A stretch of DNA of 64,000 nt. Origin: JAVBMC01 sp031552845 (GTDB lineage: Bacteria > Verrucomicrobiota > Kiritimatiellia > RFP12 > DVOR01). The stretch spans positions 1 through 64,000 of the forward strand of contig JAVBMC010000030.1 of the NCBI GenBank assembly GCA_031552845.1, read 5' to 3'. How positions within the stretch are numbered: the first letter of the stretch is position 1; each line of letters starts with the position of its first letter. The notes beneath the pieces were generated by a model, which had not been told where the DNA came from, searched no databases, and worked only from the letters and a program-made list of their open reading frames with translations. Position numbers and translations under genes: made by a program. Below, piece after piece: positions 58,393 to 64,000 of the stretch.

Positions 58393-59172
58393 TTAGCGAT
58401 GCTGGTCGAACAGCCAATTCAAGACGGCATCGTCTTTATAGACGCGCGTCCAGACATCATGTCCCGCGCCCGGAAACTCCGTATAGCTGCATTTCCCGCC
58501 TGCCTTCTTCAACGCTTCAACCATAGTCTGTGAACGTCCCACCGGCACTGCCGTATCCATATCGCCATGGAATGTGCGAATCGGCAGGTTCTTGATCTTT
58601 TCCACGCAACTCACATCGCCGCCGCCGCAGATCGGCATCGCCGCCGCAAACAGCTCGGGTTCACGGCAGATGATGTCCCAGGTACCAAAGCCGCCCATCG
58701 ACAGCCCTGTCACATAGACGCGCTGAGCATCAATCGGCAGCTCTTTCAGCTTACCCTTCAACACTTCCAGCACCAATCCCAACTGCTCGCTCGGTAGTAC
58801 CGGCAGCGTGTGCGCATCAGCCGCCCACGACACATCCACCCATTTCTTACCCTGCGGGCATTGCGGCGCAATCAAGATAAACTTCTTCCCGCTGCGTTCT
58901 CCATACGCCAACAAGTCCGCCACCGCATGACGCAGCTGTCCCTTGTTATCATCACCGCGCTCACCCGCACCGTGCAGAAACAACACCAACGGCACCTTCT
59001 CGCCATCCTTCAAATCCTTCGGCACATACTGCCGGTAATTCAACGTCTTTCCCGCGCTGTTCGTGAATACACAGGCCGACTTCGGGCACAACACATCCGG
59101 CTTATCATCGGCGGCAAACGCAGAACCTCCAGCCAACACAAACCCGGCCAGCAACACATTCAAAAACTTCAT
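58393..59172 (-). CDS. Exported alpha/beta-hydrolase (poly-hydroxybutyrate depolymerase/feruloyl-esterase-like)
   Basis: 259 residues from the ATG at 59172, where GGAG lies 8 nt upstream and the signal peptide 'MKFLNVLLAGFVLAGGSAFA' begins; an ATG at 59202 is less likely. 'VPLVLFLHGAGERGDDN' is the oxyanion-hole region, 'VTGLSMGGFGTWDI' holds the nucleophile Ser, 'RTFHGDMDTAVPVGRS' the Asp and 'FPGAGHDVW' the His. Proteins of this type release acetyl, feruloyl or hydroxybutyrate esters; here removal of ester groups from plant polysaccharide fits the surroundings, but that is inference. Two Cys pairs may form disulfides. Monocistronic, with own promoter and terminator. Confidence 0.85.
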   Translation of the reverse strand: MKFLNVLLAGFVLAGGSAFAADDKPDVLCPKSACVFTNSAGKTLNYRQYVPKDLKDGEKVPLVLFLHGAGERGDDNKGQLRHAVADLLAYGERSGKKFILIAPQCPQGKKWVDVSWAADAHTLPVLPSEQLGLVLEVLKGKLKELPIDAQRVYVTGLSMGGFGTWDIICREPELFAAAMPICGGGDVSCVEKIKNLPIRTFHGDMDTAVPVGRSQTMVEALKKAGGKCSYTEFPGAGHDVWTRVYKDDAVLNWLFDQHR

Positions 59173-59209
59173 AACCCATACTCCTTCCAAAATCAACTGC
59201 AATGCCCGC

Positions 59210-59239
59210 AGTATAGCACGCCCCCCACAGGGAAGTCAA
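59210..59239 (-). promoter_or_regulatory. Promoter of the esterase gene
   Basis: On the minus strand TTGACT (59234-59239), 18 bp, TATACT (59210-59215) preceded by TGC; leader about 33 nt with GGAG. Back-to-back with the alr promoter. Confidence 0.75.
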
Positions 59240-59263
59240 ACCATTAACACCGCGCCTTTTCGC

Positions 59264-59292
59264 TTTCCGCAACACTTCGCATATGCTATAAT
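59264..59292 (+). promoter_or_regulatory. Leaderless promoter of alr
   Basis: TATAAT (59287-59292) preceded by TGC; the best -35 at 17 bp is the weak TTTCCG (59264-59269). Only 6 nt lie between the -10 box and the ATG at 59299, so the transcript should begin at the start codon. Confidence 0.7.
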
Positions 59293-59298
59293 AAGTAC

Positions 59299-60396
59299 AT
59301 GCACGAACCCATTCCCCGACGTGTCTGGCTCGAGGTCTCCTCGGCGGCGCTCATTGAAAACTACAATACCATCGCCCGCACGGTCGCGCCCTGCGCCGTC
59401 ATGCCCATTCTCAAAGCCAACGCCTACGGCCTTGGCATGCTCCCCATCGCCCGTATTCTCGTTGAAGCCGGCGCCACCTGTTTCGGCGTGGCTGAACCCC
59501 ACGAAGCCCTCCAGCTCCTCCCGCTCGGCAAGCCCGTCCAAATCCTCAGCACCATCCTCCCCGACGAAATCCCCGCCATGGCCGCCGCCGGCATCATCCT
59601 TCCGCTCACCGACGAAGCTACCGCCGCGCTCATCGCCGCGCAGCCCGTGCAGCCGCCCGTCCACATCAAAATCGACACCGGCATGGGACGTGCCGGCATC
59701 CACCAATCAAACGCGTTCGACACCATCACCCGCATCCACAGCCACCACCCCAACCTCCGGCTCGAAGGACTCTACACCCACTTCCCGCAAGCCTACCGCA
59801 ACGACCCCGCCACCCACGCGCAAATTGCCGCACTACGTTCCCTGCACTTCGCGCTTCATGCCCGCGGCATCCACATCCCGCATATCCATTGCGCCAACTC
59901 CGACGCCATCAATAACGTTCCCGACGCCTATGCGCCTCCATTCAACCTTGTGCGCACCGGTCTAAACCTCTACGGAGCCTTCGACCAAGAAGGGCATCGT
60001 GCCATTGAGCTCAAACCCGTCCTGCAACTCAAGACCCGCCTTGCCGCCGTGCGCGACCTACCCGTCGGCATGACCATCGGCTACGGGCATACCTACAAAC
60101 TCACCCGTCCCATGCGCGTGGGCACCATCTCCGCCGGATACGCCGATGGATTGCCCCTCGCCCTCTCCAACCGCGGCCAAGTCGACATCCGCGGAACCCC
60201 CTGCCCCATCCTCGGGCGCGTCTCCATGGACTACACCACCATTTCACTTGAGAACATCCCCGACGCCCAACCCGGCGACGAAGTCACCTGCCTCGGCGGC
60301 ACCGTCAGCGTTGAAGATTGGGCCAACCTCAAGAACACTCACCCCTACGACATCATTTGCTCCTTCGGCAACCGTGTCGAACGCCGATACATCTAA
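59299..60396 (+). CDS. alr: Alanine racemase
   Basis: 365 residues. Makes D-alanine for peptidoglycan. The PLP lysine is in 'MPILKANAYGLG', the substrate-side 'IKIDTGMGRAGI' is conserved, the catalytic Tyr is in 'MTIGYGHTYKL', and 'GRVSMDYTTI' closes the C-terminal domain. Length is normal. No ribosome-binding site is visible and none is needed if the mRNA is leaderless. First gene of an envelope-related operon. Confidence 0.93.
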   Translation: MHEPIPRRVWLEVSSAALIENYNTIARTVAPCAVMPILKANAYGLGMLPIARILVEAGATCFGVAEPHEALQLLPLGKPVQILSTILPDEIPAMAAAGIILPLTDEATAALIAAQPVQPPVHIKIDTGMGRAGIHQSNAFDTITRIHSHHPNLRLEGLYTHFPQAYRNDPATHAQIAALRSLHFALHARGIHIPHIHCANSDAINNVPDAYAPPFNLVRTGLNLYGAFDQEGHRAIELKPVLQLKTRLAAVRDLPVGMTIGYGHTYKLTRPMRVGTISAGYADGLPLALSNRGQVDIRGTPCPILGRVSMDYTTISLENIPDAQPGDEVTCLGGTVSVEDWANLKNTHPYDIICSFGNRVERRYI

Positions 60397-60404
60397 GAAT
60401 CCTT

Positions 60405-61271
60405 ATGCTAGCTACTCTCGATTGCCTTCCCTGCCTCGCACGTCAAGCCCTCTCCGGCGCACAAGCCTCGGCGCCCGATCTCGTTCTCCAAAAGCAGATC
60501 GTCCAGCACGCCTTGACGTTACTTTCCCAGGCCGACCTCACCCAACATCCCGTAGTCTACTCCATGCAGGTTTACGATGCGATTGCGGACCTCAGCCAAC
60601 ACCCCGACCCCTATGCGCAAATGAAGCGCGACTCCAACGCCCTTGCCCTCAAACTCCTGCCGCGCATTCGTCAGCTCATACAAGAATCGACCGACCCCTT
60701 GGGCGCCGCCGCTCATGCCGCTATCGCCGGTAACGTAATCGATGCGGGCGTCAACACCGGCTTCGACATCCAGCGTGATCTCGAACACATCCTATCTATT
60801 CCATTCGGGCTCAACCACCTCCCCATCCTCCGCGAACGCCTCCGCCCCGGCGTCAAGATTCTCTACCTCTGCGATAACGCCGGTGAGATCATCCTCGACC
60901 GCCTCCTCATCGAACAGCTCCTGACATTCGGCACCCACATCACCGCCGCAGTCAAAAGCTCACCCATTCTCAACGACGCCACGCTTGAAGACGCCCAAGC
61001 CGCCGGACTCCCCGGCCTCTGCGACGTCATCGAGAGCGGCTCCGGCGTTGTCGGCATCGACTGGACCAAAGCTAGCCCTGAACTGCGCGGACATTACGAA
61101 GCCGCAGACATCGTCATCGCCAAAGGCCACGGGCATTACGAATCCATGGATACCGAACAGCACCCCGGGCTCTTCTGCTTGCTCAAAGCCAAGTGCAACC
61201 TTGTCGCACAAACGCTCAACATCAAACTCGGCGACCTCGCCCTCGCCCACATCCCCACCCTTCGCTCATGA
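60405..61271 (+). CDS. DUF89/ARMT1-like metal-dependent phosphatase
   Basis: 288 residues from the ATG at 60405 (8 nt after alr). The opening 'LDCLPCLARQALSGAQ' with two Cys is typical of the bacterial/archaeal DUF89 subgroup. 'LYLCDNAGEIILDRLLIEQL' carries the Asp-Asn metal ligands, and 'ADIVIAKGHGHYESM' the second conserved block. Family members are Mn/Ni/Co-dependent damage-control phosphatases acting on sugar-phosphate side products. A longer frame overlapping alr is not the start. The stop overlaps the next ATG (ATGA). Confidence 0.88.
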   Translation: MLATLDCLPCLARQALSGAQASAPDLVLQKQIVQHALTLLSQADLTQHPVVYSMQVYDAIADLSQHPDPYAQMKRDSNALALKLLPRIRQLIQESTDPLGAAAHAAIAGNVIDAGVNTGFDIQRDLEHILSIPFGLNHLPILRERLRPGVKILYLCDNAGEIILDRLLIEQLLTFGTHITAAVKSSPILNDATLEDAQAAGLPGLCDVIESGSGVVGIDWTKASPELRGHYEAADIVIAKGHGHYESMDTEQHPGLFCLLKAKCNLVAQTLNIKLGDLALAHIPTLRS

Positions 61272-62530
61272 AATACATTGCTTTAGTACCGTTTGCCGCC
61301 CTCACGTTAACTGCATTGGCCGATGATGCCGCTTGGCCGCAATTCCGCGGGCCTACCGGACAAGGCATCGCCGTCAGCACCAATCTCCCACTGACATGGA
61401 GCGAAACCAACAACGTCCGCTGGAAGACTCCCTTGCCCGGTAAAGGCTACTCATCGCCCATCATCGCTGAAGGTAAAATCTATCTCACCGCCGCAGGAGA
61501 CGATAATCTCTCGCGCCATCTGCTGACGCTCGACCTCGACAGTGGCAAACTCCTCTCCGACCAAACCATTTACGCCTTCCCCTCCAACCAGCTGGAGATC
61601 ATTCATGGCATGAACAGCGGCGCAACGCCCACGCCTGTTTATGAAGACGGCCGCCTCTATGTTACCTTCGGGCATCACGGCAGCTTCTGCTACGACACCC
61701 GCGCCAACAAGAAACTTTGGGAACGCACGGATCTCTATGTCGACTACTACGACGTCGGCCCCGCCAGCTCGCAGATCATCTACAAGGACAAGCTCATTTG
61801 GAACTGCGATGGCGCCGCCACCAATACGCAGTACGTCATTGCCCTCGATAAGCTCACCGGCAAGACCATCTGGCAGACCCAGCGTGTCTACATCAGTAAC
61901 ACCGTCCCGCAATACGCGCATGCCTCCTCGGTTCCGCTCGTCATCAACGTCGAAGGCAAAGATATCCTCATCAGTCCCGGCAGCCAAGGCGTCCGCGCTT
62001 ACGACCCCGACACCGGCAAGGAACTCTGGAAGGCTATTTACGACGGCTGGTCAACCGTCCCCCGACCTATTTATGCCGACGGTAAACTTTTCATCGCCAG
62101 CGGTGTGACTGCGCCTCGCATGATGGTCATCCATCCCACGCTCGCCCTCCAAGGCGACATCACCCAAACGTCCGCCGTGCTTTGGACGGCAAGCAAGGAT
62201 GTTCCCGACATGCCCAGCGCCAACTTCTACAAAGGTGAGCTCTACATCCTCACTAAGAACGCCCTCTTCCGCCGCAATGCCGACACCGGTGAAGTGCTCG
62301 ACTCCATCAAACCTGTCGGACAATTTCTCTCGTCACCCGTCCTTGCTGATGGCAAGCTCTACATCTTCGCCCGTGGCAAACAATCCTACGTTGTCGGCGC
62401 TGAGTCTGGCCTGCCCATTCTCGCAAAAAACACGCTCGATACCGGATGTATGGCAACTCCCGCCGTCTACAAAGACGCCCTCATCGTCCGCACCTCGGAA
62501 GCTCTCTATCGCTTGGAGAATCTCCAATGA
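61268..62530 (+). CDS. Exported PQQ-like beta-propeller protein
   Basis: 420 residues with signal peptide 'MKYIALVPFAALTLTALA' from the ATG at 61268. 'AWPQFRGPTGQGIA' is the usual start of this group. Propeller blades are marked by 'VRWKTPLPGKGYSSPII', 'LYVTFGHHGSFCYD', 'DKLTGKTIWQTQ', 'YDPDTGKELWKA' and 'SSPVLADGKLYIFA'. Common in PVC and Planctomycetes genomes with unknown role; some relatives act like BamB. In this operon, before lpxI/lpxB, an envelope-assembly role is possible. ATGA overlaps at both ends. Confidence 0.85.
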   Translation: MKYIALVPFAALTLTALADDAAWPQFRGPTGQGIAVSTNLPLTWSETNNVRWKTPLPGKGYSSPIIAEGKIYLTAAGDDNLSRHLLTLDLDSGKLLSDQTIYAFPSNQLEIIHGMNSGATPTPVYEDGRLYVTFGHHGSFCYDTRANKKLWERTDLYVDYYDVGPASSQIIYKDKLIWNCDGAATNTQYVIALDKLTGKTIWQTQRVYISNTVPQYAHASSVPLVINVEGKDILISPGSQGVRAYDPDTGKELWKAIYDGWSTVPRPIYADGKLFIASGVTAPRMMVIHPTLALQGDITQTSAVLWTASKDVPDMPSANFYKGELYILTKNALFRRNADTGEVLDSIKPVGQFLSSPVLADGKLYIFARGKQSYVVGAESGLPILAKNTLDTGCMATPAVYKDALIVRTSEALYRLENLQ

Positions 62531-63381
62531 ACACTTTTGTCCCTGAAGAAATGCTCCTGCTGGCCGGTAGCGGCGACTACCCGGTCCAAGCCGTCCGCGG
62601 CATGCGGCTGGCAGGCGTCAAACGGATTGTCGTCGAAGGCTGTGTCGGCAATACGCCTCGCGTTTTGCGTCAGTTAGTCGACGAAATCAGACTCTTCCGC
62701 TTCGGCGAGTTCGAGAAATCTCTCGACTGGCTGGCTCAGCAAAACATCCGCCACATCATGTTGGCCGGACAAGTCAACCCGCTCTCTCTTTTCACGGCCA
62801 AGTTCGACCATCTCTCGCGCACGCTTCTCAGCAATCTCCCCGTCAAGAACGCCCATACCATCTTCGGCGCATGGACGGATGAAATCCAAAAGCGCGGGCT
62901 GAACATTGTTCCGGCCTCCTGCTTCATGGATGAACATATCCCAGGTCTGGGCACATTGACCGAGCGCAACCCTGATGATCAGGAAATGCTCGACATCCAA
63001 ACCGGCCACAAACTCGGCCTCTCCATCTGCGACCTTGATGTCGGCCAAACCATCCTCCTCAAGCATGGCATGATTCTCGCTGTTGAAGCTTTCGAAGGCA
63101 CCAACGCCGCCATCAAACGCGGCGCCAAGCTCGGCGGCAAGGGTGCAGTCCTCGTCAAGGTCGCCAAGAACGGCCACGACATGCGCTTCGATATTCCCGT
63201 CTTCGGCATGACCACCTTGAAGCTCCTCAAACGCTGCGGCGTCACAGCCGCCGCCTACCAAGCTCATCGCCTCGTCATGCTCCAGCGCAAGCAAGTCATT
63301 GAAGCTGCCAACCGCTGGGGCATCACGCTCTACGGTATCGATAGCGGATTGCCCATAGCCCCAACCCGCCCCGCCAATTAA
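62527..63381 (+). CDS. lpxI: UDP-2,3-diacylglucosamine diphosphatase LpxI
   Basis: 284 residues from the ATG at 62527 (ATGA overlap with the propeller gene). It hydrolyses UDP-2,3-diacylglucosamine to lipid X in lipid A synthesis. 'LLLAGSGDYPVQAVRGMRLAG', 'IRHIMLAGQVNP', 'LGTLTERNPDDQEMLDIQTGHKLG', 'VLVKVAKNGHDMRFDIPVFGMTTL' and 'AAYQAHRLVMLQR' follow the LpxI pattern, including the conserved Asp in the 'DMRFDIP' block. Length fits. lpxB follows by 1 nt, the natural next step. Confidence 0.92.
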   Translation: MNTFVPEEMLLLAGSGDYPVQAVRGMRLAGVKRIVVEGCVGNTPRVLRQLVDEIRLFRFGEFEKSLDWLAQQNIRHIMLAGQVNPLSLFTAKFDHLSRTLLSNLPVKNAHTIFGAWTDEIQKRGLNIVPASCFMDEHIPGLGTLTERNPDDQEMLDIQTGHKLGLSICDLDVGQTILLKHGMILAVEAFEGTNAAIKRGAKLGGKGAVLVKVAKNGHDMRFDIPVFGMTTLKLLKRCGVTAAAYQAHRLVMLQRKQVIEAANRWGITLYGIDSGLPIAPTRPAN

Positions 63382-63382
63382 A

Positions 63383-64000
63383 ATGAGCGACTCCAACATC
63401 ATCACCGTTTTCATCGTTGCCGGCGAAATCTCCGGCGATATGTACGGCGCGCGTCTTATCCGTGACCTGCGCAAACTTGCACCGGAAACGAAGCTCAGTT
63501 TCCACGGCATCGGCGGTGATGCGATGCATGCCGAAGGCGTTGAAATTCTCTACCACACCGACGAGATGGCAACCATGGGTTTCTGGGAGGTCTTTCGCAA
63601 ACTCCTCTTCTTCCGTAAAGCATTCAAGCGGACCTGCGAACGGATTGAACGCCTGCGCCCCGATGTACTTGTCACTATCGACTACCCCGGCTTCAACCTC
63701 CGTCTCGGCGCTTGGGCGCACGCACACGGAATCCCCACCGTCCAATACATCTGCCCCAAAGTCTGGGTCTGGAAGAAGAACCGTATACCCAAGATTGCCG
63801 AAGCCTTCAACCGACTTCTCTGCATTTTTCCCTTCGAGCCTGCGCTCTTCGCTCAAACCAAACTGACGCCCAACTACATCGGCAATCCTCTCGTCGGCGA
63901 GATTAACGATACCCTCACCCAGCCCGAACCTGAACTGCCGTGGCAAGGTTCCCCACGCGTTGCTCTTCTGCCCGGTAGCCGCGAAGGTGAAATCCGCCGC
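63383..64000 (+). CDS. lpxB: Lipid-A-disaccharide synthase LpxB, N-terminal part (runs off the window)
   Basis: 206 residues are visible, open to the last base. It joins lipid X with UDP-2,3-diacylglucosamine. 'VFIVAGEISGDMYGARLIRDLR', 'FHGIGGDAMHAEGVEIL', 'DEMATMGFWEVFRK', 'PDVLVTIDYPGFNLRL', 'YICPKVWVWKKNRI' and 'VALLPGSREGEIRR' are the standard LpxB blocks. In many LpxB the segment reads 'SPSVWAW'; here it is 'CPKVWVW'. About half the protein lies beyond 64000. Confidence 0.95.
   Translation, partial: MSDSNIITVFIVAGEISGDMYGARLIRDLRKLAPETKLSFHGIGGDAMHAEGVEILYHTDEMATMGFWEVFRKLLFFRKAFKRTCERIERLRPDVLVTIDYPGFNLRLGAWAHAHGIPTVQYICPKVWVWKKNRIPKIAEAFNRLLCIFPFEPALFAQTKLTPNYIGNPLVGEINDTLTQPEPELPWQGSPRVALLPGSREGEIRR

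Noticed and set aside
58092..58526. 144-codon plus-strand frame
   Set aside because: It reads through the 23-bp array, a terminator and the antisense of the esterase 3' end.

Overview
The window reads as a chromosome segment of a Gram-negative, saccharolytic bacterium, most likely from the Kiritimatiellota/Lentisphaerota side of the PVC group. The Gram-negative envelope follows from lpxI, lpxB and kdsD. The lineage is inferred from the large secreted beta-solenoid proteins, the many exported glycoside hydrolases without SusC/SusD/TonB partners, HU-like/DUF4469 genes, PPi-dependent phosphofructokinase and pyruvate phosphate dikinase. No marker gene settles the taxonomy.

Region 1 (1-1025) holds the end of an HU-like/DUF4469 gene, a periodic repeat array and a tRNA-Leu/tRNA-Val pair. 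Region 2 (1054-12995, minus strand) is a carbohydrate locus: three ~1000-residue tandem paralogous surface proteins, a LacI-family regulator and a GH2-like enzyme. Two almost identical promoter/operator sites place a perfect 16-bp palindrome between -35 and -10, one before the regulator and one before the first structural gene. Region 3 (13573-23948, minus strand) is a second carbohydrate operon led by a GntR/LacI hybrid regulator. It has two solenoid proteins, two clan GH-A enzymes and a terminal HU-like gene. Region 4 (24022-25040) is a third HU-like gene behind a long structured leader. Region 5 (25413-40374, plus strand) is a third carbohydrate operon led by a paralogous regulator, with two solenoid proteins, a GH16-like enzyme, a GH92 and a 1448-residue multidomain hydrolase.

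Region 6 (40621-64000) is mostly housekeeping: PPDK; a lipopolysaccharide-kinase-like protein; a ferredoxin; a DUF2157/GDYXXLXY/beta-helix/VTT/MenG-like operon; a DtxR-type regulator; a PPi-PFK, kdsD, pyrC, PNP, cstA, ThyX-like operon; an exported esterase; and an alr, DUF89, beta-propeller, lpxI, lpxB operon cut by the window end.

Three signals stand out. (1) Six intergenic arrays have a strict 22- or 23-bp period, each with its own unit sequence and in several cases palindromic arms. All three HU-like/DUF4469 genes have such an array 83-117 nt past their stop codon. (2) All seven solenoid proteins share an N-terminal W-x-G...N-W module and end in a hexapeptide with Thr/Ser at -6 and Leu/Val at -2, while everything between diverges. 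(3) Several promoters place their -10 box 6-7 nt before an ATG, which implies leaderless mRNAs, including both paralogous regulators with identical geometry.
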